A program made the translations under genes and the position numbers. This document shows positions 33,601-46,400 of a stretch of 64,000 nt of DNA, one piece after another. Each line of letters starts with the position of its first letter. Within the stretch, counting starts at the first letter, position 1. The notes under the pieces are model-generated. The model was not told the origin of the DNA and ran no database searches. It worked only from the letters and a program-made list of their open reading frames with translations. The stretch covers positions 71,373,377 to 71,437,376 of the forward strand of contig CM026426.1 in assembly GCA_014871385.1 (NCBI GenBank), in the 5' to 3' direction. The DNA comes from Ceratodon purpureus (lineage: Eukaryota > Streptophyta > Bryopsida > Pseudoditrichales > Ditrichaceae).

Positions 33601-36511
33601 CAAAAGAAGGCTGGTAGGCTACATGTTTGTACAACTGCAGACTTCTGGAAGAGGAGGTGGCGATTAGTAAAAAAGAAGGAAATACCCATCAAGCATGCTG
33701 AAATCCTTTTTTTATAAACTTCCCTATTATAAGGTATGTACCTCATATATAAGTGCATGTATCACCGTCCACGAATATGCACCACCTTTTTAAACTCAAT
33801 GTACTGTAATAACGTAGATGTAATAATATATGATACCTGCTCAATAATATATCATACATGTTTAACAAGATCCAAATGGAACTTCCCTTCCTCGTTTGTT
33901 AATTCTAATATTCCGTAATACAACGTACAAGGAGGTGCTTTGAGGAATTAATGCTAGATTTTATTGACTCATTTTTTGGGCGACCCCCTAGCAGTCTCCA
34001 CATCTACCCTCCTTGGACACCCTGTACATGGATAATCATAGCTCTTTATAAACGTAATTAAGGCTTGAACTTTCTCCAATCATGAGATCGCACTAACAGT
34101 AGTGCCCTGAACTTACCATCTATCCGTTTTCACTAATTACCCTGAACATGTTTTTCACTAACCACTCTGTGTATGTTTTTCACTAATCACCCTCTCAGTG
34201 GCTATTATTTTCCTTCCTGTGGACTTCTTTTTTTCTAAGCATTTTTCTTTGGTTTATTTTTATCCCATCTGTTCTCTCCCTTTATTTTCAAAATTTTAAT
34301 CTATCTCCCTTTGCTCTGGCCGTATGTTGTCTTTCTAAGTCGCTCTTCTGATATACTTTAGAGCTACTCCACTTCTTATATTTGCCATGTTAACCCCCTA
34401 AACCTTATTAAAATTCTTTATGAATGTGATACTTGAAGTGATCATGCAATGTATGGTCCTCCCAGCATCTTCAATTCCTAGTTGCACACCCAATGCACTG
34501 GTCCATTGATCTAACTCGATGCTACATCTTGCAGGATCTGCCTATTCCACACCTGTTAGACCTGATGTACATAAAAAAAAATATGTGTGCTCCCCTTTTT
34601 AAAACCTTCTCAAACTGCAAGGGTACGAAGGCATATAGCCTTGGGGTGCGAAATGCCTTCAAGGAGAACGAAATGCGTATGGATTTGCACCAACAGGAGG
34701 ATGGACGGGACAGCAAGGGCAATTTGAAATACAAATATGTGAAGCCCCCTGGATTCGGACTGCAGAAGAGTACAATCTAGTCATAGAGACCCTCACCTCC
34801 ACCAGAACTCCTACCAAGTATGGTTCATCGTTTTCCTCTAAATTCAGTGATCAAAAAATTGTTGGCATGAAAACCCACGATTATCACAACCTTCTTCATG
34901 ATCTCCTTCCAATAGCTATACAAGGTACTTTAACCAAAGAAATTTGGGACATTGTATATCAGATGGGGTCTCTGTTCAAGTGGATTTTCTCCAAAAAATT
35001 TAAGAAGTCAGAGATTATGGACAAGAAGGTGGAAGCGGCAGAGCTCTTATGCTTGATGGAGCTACATCTACCGCCCTCCCTCTTTGATATACAGTTCCAC
35101 TTAATTGTGCACCTCGTTGAAGAGGTAGAGCTTGTAGGCCCCGTCTCAGCCCGCTTGATGTACTTTCTTAAAAGATATATGAAAACGCTGAAAGGGTTCG
35201 TCAAGCAAAAGGCTCGTCCGGAATGAAGTATGGCGGAAGGTTACATAGTCTCAGAAGCCATGGTTTATATCACAGAGTATGTGCAACGTCTCTACACCAG
35301 AGCCCCTAGGCTGTGGGAACTGGAACAAGATGTGCGATTGTCTGGAATTGTCTTGCCCAAAAAGAAATCTTAGAAAGTTCTCAAGACTGTCCTAAGAGAA
35401 CAAGTGCACAGATTCCTAATGAAGAATTCTCCCACATTTCAGAAATGGCGTGACCGGTAAATTTCCTCTCTTGTTTTTCACCTTCCTCTATTTTTTTTGA
35501 CTCTCATCTTGGATGGTGCACAAGTTGTTATCCCACATTCTTAATCTTGGCATTCCGTTGGATATAACCCCTTAACCAGTTCCCTCTTGCTTCCGAAGGT
35601 ATGCCGCTGAACAAATGGGCGATCCCAATTTCCCCATCTTTAAGGACTGGGCCTTACTAGCTTTACAAGCAGCTCAGGGAGGGGGCGAGGAGATATCGGC
35701 CCAAGAGTTTGACATAGCTACAGACCCTAGGATAAAGGCTGAATTCTTCTCTGCTAAGTGGGCTTATTGGCAGCACTTCCAGATTATAGACAGAGGCATG
35801 CGCAAAAAAAACACTTTCGACTATGGCATTTCATCCATGTACGAGGAGGATGGGGAAGGTATAGAGTACCACGGATATGTTGACAGTATAATACGATTCC
35901 AGTACGAGAGCTTTGACATTGTCCTAATCAAGGGGAAATGGTACAATTCCATTATATGGCGGGGTACATCCGGTACTCTCGTAGAAGACGAATGTGGAGT
36001 GGTACAAATTAAGGCTGGGAGATTCTTGTCTCAATCCTCCGTTATAGACGAACCCTTGGTTTTTCCAAAAGATGTCGCTCAGGTGTTTTACGTAGAGGAT
36101 ACCATCAACCGAGGTTGGAAATTAGTGGTCCATGTGAATACATGGTCCCGGCGTGTTTTCTATCAGAGAGAGTGGGAGGCTTTTGAAGAATCTAAAGATT
36201 CTGACGTCGGAGGATTCCATGGGCAAGAGGAGCCTCTACTGGCCCAACGCCGCGGAGATACCCTAATCGCTGTTGAAGCGGATGACGCGGCAGGGGAAGA
36301 CAACATCCCTAGCAATAGTGATAGCGATTCTGGAGCAGACATTGAATATGAGTACAATCCTATGGTTGGAGGCAACATCCTCAAATCAGACTCTGAAGAG
36401 GAAGTCGCGCGGAGACATTTAAATGGCGGTGTGATCTTTCCTCACTTGGAGGCACACGAGGTCGCAGAGCTAGAAAGCGATGGAGAATTCGAGGACCCCA
36501 TTGGACCCTAA
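30640..36511 (+). pseudogene. TNP2-type CACTA transposase
   Basis: Exons in order: 30652-30833 (REE/ELR-rich, donor GTACGT); about 31172-31500 with the Transpos_assoc-like zinc region (YCPYRKCDL, then DHIALHGY); 32076-32705, starting at ATG, with SSRLKIIVEFLN, EWSNLAMDDIL, HACPCDKTLY and CPKYKLSRYG; 32812-33151 with FFPVIPRLLAHF, CSMDGVNPY, HSTWPIML and IIPG; 33258-33423 ending MHDFPR; 33450-33717 with KVIYMEHRKYLPY; 34521-34780 with HLLDLMYIKKNMC; 34855-35226 with MKTHDYHNLLHDLLPIAIQG and FHLIVHLVEEVELVGPVSAR; 35615-36511 with a DUF4216-like QVFYVEDTINRGWKLVVHV and acidic tail. These follow the usual TNP2 order. A one-base slip near 33085 and several stops inactivate it. Confidence 0.85.
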
Positions 36512-39500
36512 GGATTGTTAGCTGCAACACCTCTGCCTTCAGCGTGGGCCTCGATTTTCAGGTACCCATGGTTTCTCATTGCTGTTTTGGAGTTTAGATT
36601 CTCTGCCATTTTGCTGCTCTGCTGCTACGTGCACCCGTCTCTGCTATGTTCCTTTTCCCCCGCAGTGCCCTTGTTTTTATTCCCTAACATTACTGCGTGA
36701 CTCCGACATCAGACACTGTAAGTCCAGCAATGATGGGTGTCGCTCCTAGGGTTTTGAAATGAGGAGTTATGGCCATTTCCATTAATCCTTTACAATTTTT
36801 ACGTATGTGGCATGTTTCGATTAAGTGAATTAGGTCCCCGAAGCTTGTTGGACTTACAGTTTTTCAAGTAGGCCCCGTTTTCCTTGCGGCTGCATATTTC
36901 GGTTTCTTCCGATATCGCGGAGATTTTCACCAGAGGCATCCTGCTTTGACTTGGTAATACCACCCTAAACCTTATTCCCTCTAGTCGAATGTAGCTGAAA
37001 TAACAGTTAAGATTCTCCTTTGATTCCGGTAGGAGGAACAAGCATCATACTAACCAAAAATTCCACGGCTTAGTCCTCGGCCCTTGTTCATTCCTCCTGG
37101 TGTTTCAAATCCAAAAAGGCGTTGCCCCCTCACTTCCAGTTTTGTCACCAAGTCGGTTTTATGATGGCTAGACATGGAGGACAATGTCCTGCCCGGAAGC
37201 GAAGAAGGAAATTGGGGCTGAAGATGTCATTCAAGAGGCGTGTGGATAAGCTTCTCCAGGGCTGCGATCAGCTCTTGCAAGAGCTAGAAGAATTAGAGGC
37301 TTCTTTCATGGAGTTCTGGCGTTCAAAGCGTCCGTTCATGGAACTCACAATTTTCTTGGCGCCTCCCATTCACTCCATGTAAGCCAATCAAAACTAAATT
37401 CATTTTGCATCTCTTTGAAGCATTCTTTATCACACATCTCTCTACCAAGATCAACTAACCTTTCTTCTACAGAAACCCAGACTCTCAGGCAATTGACTCT
37501 CAGGCGGAGTTACTCGGAGCAGAGTCCGATAGCACCCTCGATTACACAACCACGCATATCATCACATTCCGGTCCACTCATTCGAGGATCCTGGAGCCTA
37601 AAAACGTTCACTAAGGTGAAGCACCCTCTCCAATTTAAATCCCCACCTGATTCACTGCACTGTATTCTCATGCATTTTGCAATCACATGGATCATTAACA
37701 TATCCTTGCTTATCAGTTTGAGAGGACGGGATGTTCAACGGATCGTGACATTGAGCCCCTTCTGGCACCCTAAAGGAGAGAGCATAAAGTAGTCTACCAC
37801 AACCGGTTACTGGATTCTCTTGCTGCTCGAAGGTTACTGCCAATTTAGTCCTATTTGGCTATGTAGCTCGCTCACACATGAGTGAAAACTTTTTTTGCTT
37901 CTCCCGAGAGTTTTAACACCCTTCTCGGTCCAACTGCACTGTTAATTCTCCTTATTCTTCCCCACGTTGCTAGGGGTGATGCTTCACATCCCAAAACACT
38001 CGTTGCTTCCTCTTCGCATTCTCCTCCTCAGTCTTTTGGTTTATTCATGCGCACCCTCTATTATCACAAGACAGTGTCATTTGTTTTTTTAGCGCTACAT
38101 AGTCCTGTTTGAGTACAAGCATTCCGTCCAATTTTTGATTACTAATCTTGTTTCTTCTGTTCCTGTACAACCACTCCCGAATTATTTATTACTAATCTTA
38201 TTTTCCTTGAACGAATACTCTGCAATTTGTTATCACCAATCTTAATTACTCACTGAGAGACTCCAGCACTTCTTGTCAGCGCTCCCAAATTTTTTGTTAT
38301 CACTCGGAATATTATGAATGCCACTCAAACCAACCCCAATTCAATTCTGAACTAGCATGAACCCTTTTTCTAGCCAATCTTGTTTTTCAATTCACACTCT
38401 CTATTATCAGAGTTCAACTCATTCATATCACGATTACAAATTTTACATAACATGCTATCCACACTCTTGCATGAACTAGCACAATTTTAGAATGGTTTAA
38501 AAAACTCAACTCCGTATCTTCTAATTCATTCCCCTTCTTTAATGATCTCACTCTTTATTCTCGGGTCAATAGAGGAGTTTCTCATAGTAGCACTCCTCAA
38601 TTTCTAACACCCACTCTGCATTTCTTGATTATTTCTCTTATTGGTTTACTAGGGAAGGGTATTTTTTAAAAGTCCTACTCGTGATTTTCTTACTAGGGAA
38701 TTTTAAGTTTCTAAATATTATTCTTCATTCTAAGAGCACTAAATTATTACTGTCCATTTTATCAAAATTGCTTTGAATTCTTCATAAACACTCTCCACTT
38801 TGTGATTGTTAATATTCTATCATCCCTTATTACTTTGTGTTCTCAAAATTCATTTTCGTTTTCTAATTTTTACACTTTAATAACTATCAATATATCATTA
38901 CAGATGTTAACTATTGCTATTCGTTTCCGGAGAAATAATTAGGACTGATATTTATTTTCTTATCATTGATCCTCACTCTTTCCTTATATTCCCATAACAT
39001 ATCCATTAAGCTATTAGGCTAATCTCCACTGTTTAAATGGTTCACCCTAATATCCAGAAGCATTCAAGCACAAGTATTCAATGTTTAAATGTAATTAACT
39101 CAGTTCCTGCTGGCTTCACCCATATGGAAAAACATTGGTCCACATCTCGAATCAAGTTATCTTCTTTCAGTTTTTTACATACGTAAAAGTTTAGTGCAAA
39201 TTTTTCCTTCTATATTTTAAGTCTTCAACATGTTAGATTGCCATATCCTTTACATTCCCAGACTACAGAGATCTTAGTCTCATGGTCCACTATGCTTACA
39301 CATTCATCGCCATTACATCCCTCCATCGGATGCAAATAATTATAAACAACCATATTAGACTACATCTTGGAAGTAATAGTGGAACACACTTGCACATTTT
39401 AAAAACCATGGTCCGCAATGAGAACATGTGTCGCGCCTTTTTGGAACCGGGTTAATCTTATGACAGCATGTCCAAAGTAAAATCCGCGGCGCACTTCTAC

Positions 39501-39600
39501 TAAGGGGAACACCACTGGGAACGGCAAATATAGCTTAGCCGTGGCATCGAACAGAAAACTACAATCGAGACAGCATTCACAGAAAAACGTGGCTTCGTTT
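36512..39600. other. 3' non-coding part of the CACTA element
   Basis: Long and AT-rich, with no convincing gene. Frames at 37122-37382 (basic, then LLQGCDQLLQELEELEASF) and 37415-37792 are short; the first may be a small exon. From 38100 on it is T-rich with recurring att(a/c)ct and cac(t/a)ct words but no clear unit. Confidence 0.4.
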
Positions 39601-39634
39601 AGGGGACGTAGCTTATTTGCCGTAGCTTACCCCC

Positions 39635-39650
39635 TCAAACCCTAGTAGTG
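39635..39650 (-). repeat. CACTA right terminal inverted repeat
   Basis: Read on the minus strand it begins CACTACTAGGGTTTG. The subterminal GCCGTAGCTTA lies 21 bp further in. Confidence 0.8.
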
Positions 39651-40189
39651 AGGATTGAGTTGCAAAATTGGGATGCGTACATCGTTTGGTCTCTTGATCA
39701 CAACAAGCTAAGGAACATCTCCAAGTTCTATAACTGAACAAATCACTTGGACCACGCACATCCGTCATGCGGCAACCAAATTATCAGTTGCCGAAACATC
39801 TGGTTAGCATATGGTCGACGAACCGACTTGCGGGCTAAGGACAGTTCAAGGAAGAATAAAGCAGTGTTCAACATGAACAAGTAGAAGGTAAGAATTCTGC
39901 CCAGCCTCCACATATCATCGCGTCGATGATACTGCTTGCTTTCATTCCTCGTAACTCCTGAATTTATTTAAAGTAAATGTTATTGATTTCTATTTAAAAA
40001 TGTACTAAATAGTATTATGTAATCGTATGAAAAAAATAATGTTGGTAGGATAAGACTGCCGTTAATAAGGTTCTAGGTGAACTCGTTTTGTACGAGTGCA
40101 CAACTTCCAGAACTCCGTCATTGAGAGGTTCCATAATATAAATTCCGAGAAGGATGGCGCATCTATCAAGGGATTATTTGACCTGAAGA

Positions 40190-40620
40190 ACGAAAACTAA
40201 ATCATAACACTCTCGGATAAACTGTGGCTATTCTGGGAACAGTTCTTGGAAAAACACAGGGAGGAGGATGTTATTGACCCTTGTTCATTGAAGAAGTCTT
40301 AGGAAACCAAGGGATTCAAGACTAAGGATAAATTCCTAACTAAGGAATTCATCAAGCCCTTCAGTCACTTCACGGACACGGACCTTGGAGCCTATGCGCA
40401 GCACCTTCTTGGTGAGACACCAAATCGTAGAGCGCTATATCCAAAGGTGTCTGTCAGGAAATCCAAAATCCTGCTACCCGACAACATGGCCCACAGGGAT
40501 TGGATAGAGCAGAGGAAGCGCAAAAAAAATGTGCTTCAGGACTTCATGGCAATTAAGCCTACCTTGAAGATCATTAAAAGTGCGGGAGATGTAGACAACA
40601 AAGTCTAGAAGTCCTGGAAG
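40190..40620 (+). pseudogene. Decayed coding fragment
   Basis: The plus frame reads LWLFWEQFLEKHREEDVID, a TAG, then KFLTKEFIKPFSHFTDTDLG, AQHLLGETPNRRALYPKV and DWIEQRKRKKNVLQDFMAIK before another TAG near 40606. Composition is protein-like and both stops are one C-to-T step from CAG. WLFWEQ resembles the LLWNLWEK segment of the 23.1-kb protein, hinting at a duplicated or shared domain. Family unknown. Confidence 0.4.
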
Positions 40621-41565
40621 GCTAGGCATCGATTCTTGTCAGCATCATAGATTAAATATATGTAGTCTGTGTCGATCTTGGTCGCAGGAGGTGAATAAGA
40701 CTTCGAGCACACCAAATCACTCTACCGCGGCTGTTGTGAACCATACCAAGAGCGATCTTGTAGGCAAGTCTTAGATCCAAGAGGTTGGAACCGTTACAAT
40801 CCAAGTGCAATCAATTACTAAGAGGATGGACGTCGTAGAGAGACACATGACAAAGAACGATCAGGACATGGCGGAAGTTCAAAAGAAGTAAGACCTATTA
40901 CTAGGCTTCATCATACCAACTGGGGCGCAGAGACCTCCGTCCGCGACTTATGTAACACCCAAACGACAGTTTATCCATTAGCAGAACTCGAGCAGAGAGC
41001 TACGAACATAAGCGTTCCTGATTCCACTTTACCTACAGAAATAACGGTAGTCAACGTCGTTTCTTGCTCGGGATCAAGAGTCTCAAATGACGTCAACGCA
41101 GATCTCCACATCCGATCGGAACCAAGCATGTAAAATGCATTAGGATTTCTGCAATATCGCCTCTCATAATTTGTAGGGAATAGAGATGCAATGTCTAACC
41201 TGAACATCTATTCTGGATAACTATAAACAAACGTCGCTGTGTATGTTTATTCATAACAGACTCCCCCTTTTTATGTAACGGTCGACGTAAACACAGTCCG
41301 ATCCCATCAAGAAAGTCACAATAGACATCGAGGGGGGAAGGGGAAACCCAATGATTGGTCTGTATGCAGCGTTTGGGCTACCAGACAGTGGGGAGACTTT
41401 GAGATCATTAAAGCGATCTTCTGAGACTAGTGAGTTTGCTCTGATCGCATTACATATCTCGTAAATTATGTACAGCGTGAAGAGCATCTACCACACATCT
41501 CTAGCTTCTAGGCATGTCTGACTTATAATTCTATACGGAACTATGTTACTGTAGGCACAAAGGAC

Positions 41566-42213
41566 TTGTTCGAATTTGCATTAGCGCAGAAACGGAAGAA
41601 AACATGTGGCAAACCTGCACTCCTTGTCACATCCATACGAACGGGGGTACAAGTTATTCAAGATCCAAAGTCCGTACCGGATACCGTGTCGATTCTAAGA
41701 CCAACAAGGAATCGGGAAAGACCGTCGAAGTTCTTGGATTACGTTCCAGCGTTCGAAAACAAGCCACGCGCGGAGGGGGTAAGCCAAAGTATCTTCTCCT
41801 AAACCATCTCATTTATGGTCTCCGGATTTTTGTACAGTACTGACATCATTCTTTCCCTAACCTTTCTATGTTTACAGTGTCTACCCGTGCCGCTGAACAA
41901 GGCAGTGTGGGTTCTTCACCAAGACCGCCCCAACACTACTGTCACACTAGGACGATGTGGTTCTTTTCGGCAATCATACAAGAAGAAGCTTGTTCCCAAT
42001 GTGAAGGGTATTTCATGGGAGTATAGGATGCAGCAGGTGAGTTTGGAACATATTTACCCGGAGTTAGCCAATTTACCAGTGTTGTATCTTGATCACCAAC
42101 GTGAAGGAATTGTTGCGATATCGGATTCATTGAAGGGTGATTTCTCTGAAGATTTAACTATTCTCTGGCAGACACGTTACCTTAATATTATTGAAGTCAG
42201 CAAAGTGAACTAA
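41566..42213 (+). pseudogene. Two-exon coding remnant, unknown protein
   Basis: 41566-41779 reads FEFALAQKRKKTCGKPALL and RNRERPSKFLDYVPAFENKP up to a GTAAGC donor. After tatgtttacag (acceptor near 41878) the frame continues to 42213 with AVWVLHQDRPNTTVTLGRCG and a helical end closing in EVSKVN. The splice sites are good, but the start is missing. No family is recognised. Confidence 0.4.
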
Positions 42214-44400
42214 ACAATGGGTAAGTACATGACAATCCTATACCACTCGGGAATGCTCTATTTTAGTGTTGATGTGTATTGCAGTTAGCATCATCTCTTG
42301 TAAAGCCACAAAATTAATGGTGTGTACTGTAGTATTGGATGATTGAATCATCAGGGTAATTACTTCGTACCACCACATTTGATCACTAGTTCAGGAACTA
42401 ACATTTGTCTGTGCAGAGGTCCGCTTCTTTAATTGTTATAGGGCATTGATGTTGGACATGAAATTGAAAGGAGTTTTTGTCCAAGTATAGCGAAGGGCAT
42501 ACGGGTGAAGTCGAGTTCTCTTAGGGACAGGATTTGAATTGGCTTCGACAACGGATTGTGCTAATGTATGGATGTGGCTACTACAAGGTGCCATCGTTCG
42601 TTCAGAGGCATAGTTATTGATGTCAAGGTCGGACTAGGTATACAAAAGAAGAATGGCCGCACTGTGGTATGAAAAGTGCATTCAGCATTACAAGACCATC
42701 CTCTATTGACAAACGACAATCCGGCCCTACGCAACTTCATCTGCTCCACTGTCGATAAGGAATTCCGTTTTCGAGTTAACGAGTCCGGATTTCATAGCGT
42801 TGTTTTCAACCACCCTCCGACCGGAATCGTAGTTAGAAATTCATTTTGCTTCCTTCACTAGCGTGGGTTTATACTGCAATGTGTTATTTGTTGGAGAAGT
42901 ATATAGATTCTGTTTTACTATGTATGAATATGGCGTTCATATCTTTGACTACTTTAAACAGCCATGCTCTTCTTTCAGTTCACACGATATGACTTGAAGC
43001 ATTGGCAGTGCACATTTACAATTCATGTGCATTTGGTTATGTCGTATTTACTTGAATTATCATTATAGTCAATTATATCAATTTACTAAACCATCATAAC
43101 AATATCGATGAACAAACAACCGTATAAATAAGAATGAAATTCCGTCTCCGACGCTAATGGTAGTGAACAGACTATTTTACTGGACCATGTGTCGGCCTCG
43201 GAAGGACTGCTCGATGGAGAATTCAGCATCTTGAACCACATTCTATAAGAAATAGTGAAGATTACAACCGGTAATGCGTGAGCGATGGTAGACAATCTAA
43301 TGGCGTATAAGCATTGGTAATCTACCGAAGACATCCTAGGTATAACACGAGATAGGCGCACAAATCGGAAAATCCATTAGTCCAGGTCAGTGATTCCCAA
43401 ACAAAGTCAAATTTCCCCGTTCCACGTCAGGTCGCGATGAACTCCCATCCCACATCAGAACTTCTTCTTAGTTGAAGACCATGCGATGAAGGTGATATTC
43501 ATGTCGCCCTGTTTTGTTTCTTAAAACCCGGAGTACTCAGGATTTCACAGACACCAATGTCAACCCTCATGACCTCCAGAGCGTGAAAACCATGTCGCTA
43601 CGGGCCCTTTTATACTATTCCGGGGAGTATAAAAACGACAGCCTTGCTAGTAGTGTGACCAGATGCTTAGTAGGATCAAAAGAGGACAGTAAGCCATTCT
43701 GGATCCTTCGAAACGGCAATAGCATCTACCAAACAGGAGAGAGGCCATGATGCACATCCAGACATCACAGCCACTATGCTGAATTCAGAATTTTATGCCT
43801 CTGATTAGACATAACCCTGAGGAAGGCAACGCAGATGACCACCGACGCAGCAGACGACAGTGACGACATACGGCTGAGAAAAATCAGATACGAGTTACGA
43901 GTGCTGCGCATGCTTGTCACACATGCGTGTACTATCCTGTACCGTACAGGCTGGAGAACCATAGACCGGGAAATCCTGTCCAGTTCTACATGGACATTTT
44001 TACGCCCGCGGCCTCAGACGCCTACCCACCTCTCACCCCCGGGCAAAAATTCTTCAAGCTGCTAATCAATCACAGCCCCCTGCATCACCGCTGCCACGGA
44101 AAGGCCATATCCTGTGGGACACTCGAGTAATAGATGACGGCGCCTGGGAAGAGCGACTTCGTCTGCTCCAAGAGCCTCCTAACTTGGTACCGGTACATCG
44201 TCCCCCAACTCGCCAGCATGAATAGTTGCACTCTGCGCAGAAACGGTGCCGCTGGAGTGACTTACCTCCCACGCCGACGCTACGTCCAGCTACTCGGGGA
44301 GGGAGCCGGCACCATGCTAGAAGCCTTCTTCGACTCCTTATTCGAATTCCCTCTGATATACTTAACCCTAATCCAACCAATATACTCCCCCGAATCCCCT
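42214..44400. other. Intergenic, no supported gene
   Basis: Short frames only. GC content rises from about 43.5 kb. The segment just right of 44.0 kb must include the 3' UTR of the galactosyltransferase. An open plus frame near 44000-44220 (GHILWDTRVIDDGAWEERL) looks protein-like, but I could not attach it to anything. Confidence 0.35.
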
Positions 44401-45588
44401 CTACAGGAATGCCGTACTCCACACCACGTCGTCGCCCTCCCCGCACCTCTGGTGCACGTCCTTCAACCTCTCCACCGACTTGCAGATCCCGCTGCACGTC
44501 CAGTCAAACGACGCCACGCACAAGTTGCCCGCTTGCGCCTTCCACTCGCAGTCCGGCGGCGTCCCGCAGCACATGCTCCGGTCGTCGATGTGGTCTGCGT
44601 CCAGCCCGATGATCCACGCCCCCAGCGACACATCCTCGTTCGCGTACCGGTGCAGCAGCGGCCGGTTTACGTCGATGTACGCCGCCAGGTCTCGCGAGAT
44701 CGCATAGATCTGCCCCGTCGCGTGACGGAAGTACTTATTCCCCTCCTCCCCGAACTTCCAGTACTCCGGCTCGTGGTACTTCACGCCCTTCTGCGCCAGC
44801 ACCGGCCCCGACTTCATGCACCCGATGTACACCCGCGGCTTCGCCCGGTGCCGCGCCAACGTCGCGCCCAGCATCGCCACGTTCACGTGCACGTCGTCGT
44901 CCACCTTCACGTAAAAGTCCGCGACCCACATATTCACCGCCGTCGCGAAGTAGATCTTCGTCTTCATCGACAGCTCGTGGTATCCCTCGACGTGGTCCAG
45001 CCGCAGGAAGTCCCCGTGCTGCGCGTCCTCCGCCTCGATGGCGCGGTCCAGGATACCACCTGGCGTCGCGCTGTGCCCGATGACGAACCGCATCACGATC
45101 CCCTTCTCCTCCAGCCTCCGCAGCTTCTCGCCCTGCGGCATCCACGTCTCGCGCACCGAGTCCCTCCGCTTGCGACTGCTAAACGCCGTGTTGATCCCTA
45201 TCACCACGAACGCCTTCTTCTTCGCCCCCGCGGGCTGCTGGCCCTCCCCCACCCTCACTGACGATTGCACCGAAAGGCTGCCCCCGGAGCTCGCCTTCTG
45301 CGCCCGAGCAGCTGCCAGCTCCGCCTCGAGCGACGAGATCGTCTTGTCCAGCGTCTGGATCACGTGGTGCGTCCGCGACACCTCGTCCAGGATCTCAGCG
45401 GCCCCGTTGTCCGACCTCGGCTTCGGGTCGCACTCCGTCCTCGCAACGTCATCACCGAACTCTGGACCACTCCACATGCGATTCGTGAACAGCGACCCCA
45501 CGCAGAAGCTCGCCACCCACAGCACCACCACACCCTTCCACGTAATCCCACCACCACTCCCCACACCGATCCTCCCCCTCATCCGCAT
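44401..45588 (-). CDS. Beta-1,3-galactosyltransferase (GT31, DUF4094-type)
   Basis: Intact 395-codon, single-exon gene, ATG at 45588 and TAG at 44401. Residues 17-36 form a hydrophobic signal anchor ([15 protein letters not shown]), followed by the DUF4094-like NRMW segment and a short coiled coil (about 64-97). The GT31 catalytic domain starts near 124: [10 protein letters not shown] at 141-150, the metal-binding VDDDVH with Asp 230-232, [10 protein letters not shown] near 254-263 and the acidic EDVSLGAW at 318-325. A Cys-rich end ([19 protein letters not shown]) is typical of the plant family. The expected role is a type II Golgi enzyme adding beta-1,3-galactose, for example to arabinogalactan or N-glycan chains. 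Length is normal. Homologues I know have introns; this copy has none. It is the only clear host gene, and codon GC3 is very high. Confidence 0.93.
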   Translation of the reverse strand: MRMRGRIGVGSGGGITWKGVVVLWVASFCVGSLFTNRMWSGPEFGDDVARTECDPKPRSDNGAAEILDEVSRTHHVIQTLDKTISSLEAELAAARAQKASSGGSLSVQSSVRVGEGQQPAGAKKKAFVVIGINTAFSSRKRRDSVRETWMPQGEKLRRLEEKGIVMRFVIGHSATPGGILDRAIEAEDAQHGDFLRLDHVEGYHELSMKTKIYFATAVNMWVADFYVKVDDDVHVNVAMLGATLARHRAKPRVYIGCMKSGPVLAQKGVKYHEPEYWKFGEEGNKYFRHATGQIYAISRDLAAYIDVNRPLLHRYANEDVSLGAWIIGLDADHIDDRSMCCGTPPDCEWKAQAGNLCVASFDWTCSGICKSVERLKDVHQRCGEGDDVVWSTAFL

Positions 45589-46400
45589 TCTTGCTCCCTC
45601 CTCCTTTCGTTAGAACAGAGGACGCAATCTCACCGCTTTCGTACCTTGCTATGCTTTGAATCGCGTGGCCTGGATCATTTCAATATGTTATCGCTAACCC
45701 CAACCCACCGTACCCTCGCAATTACTCCTCGCAACTCACACTGCAATGGCTCGCCAAACCTGGCATGATGAGTCCCTGCGAGGAAGAGAACTAGGGCTCA
45801 CAATTAACCAAGTAGCCGAAAACCTAAAGAGGAGAGCACGTCATTTTATGTCATGCCACTAACTCCTAAGTAGAAACACAGAAGATTATGCAAGCAGGCT
45901 CTGTCGTGCAGATGGCGGAAGTACGAGGTCCCGTAAGTGCAATCATGCAATGCATCAGAGAGTGGAGCAACAGGTTTTATGCCGAGGTCCAACAAGCCTG
46001 AAGATGAATTGCTTCCCAAGCTCCAAGAGACCACGCAATGTCAAAGCCAGACGCAGACGATGTCAAGCACCACCAACAACAATCTACGTCATAACCATCC
46101 AATAGCCTCTACATGGAAATCGAATCGCAAATCCTTGATACCAAACATTGACTGACGCAGAACTCTCCAGCAAGCTTTTCCGTACTACACATTGTGACAC
46201 ACAGAGGAACCACACTCGAGACCGCAAAACGTCCTCAAGGTCCCACCTTCGATGCCAAATCAGCGTCAACAAAGCTTCAAAGCCGACTTACAATTCTCAG
46301 AACGAATAAACACTATTTTATCTTTCGACTTCGCGCACACCCAAAATCCTCACAACACACACTTTAACTCCCTGACTATAATCCTCGCCCTCGTCTTAAT
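45589..46400. other. Upstream region of the galactosyltransferase gene
   Basis: No gene. It holds the presumed promoter and 5' UTR of the minus-strand gene; I see no obvious TATA box. The GAGAC/GTCTC words characteristic of the MULE start at its right side (46027 and 46215 are isolated, dense from about 46440), so the transposon begins within about 0.8 kb of the start codon. Confidence 0.4.

Larger units (their letters stand above)
24003..39650 (+). mobile_element. CACTA (En/Spm-type) DNA transposon, ~15.6 kb
   Basis: Left end CACTACTAGGATTTGG (24003) and right end CAAACCCTAGTAGTG (ending 39650) are inverted copies with two or three mismatches over about 16 bp. The 3-bp flanks are AGA and AGG, one mismatch from a target duplication. 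GCCGTAGC(A/T)TA occurs just inside both ends (24037; 39619), as subterminal repeats do. Inside are a plus-strand TNP2-type transposase and a divergent minus-strand TNPA-like gene with a motif array between them. Both genes are broken. Confidence 0.8.
39651..43400 (+). mobile_element. Unrecognised element, right half
   Basis: Continues right of the CACTA element with a TATCATCGCGTCGATGATA palindrome at about 39917 and decayed plus-strand coding pieces (40190-40610, 41566-42213, 42676-42861). The right end was not found. Confidence 0.35.

Noticed and set aside
24000..39653. Perfect 3-bp target duplication for the CACTA element
   Set aside because: Flanks are AGA and AGG, so one position differs; I treat it as a decayed or approximate duplication.
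44134..45261. A 375-codon plus-strand frame rich in Arg, Val, Pro and His
   Set aside because: It is the antisense shadow of the GC-rich galactosyltransferase gene, which has all family motifs on the minus strand.
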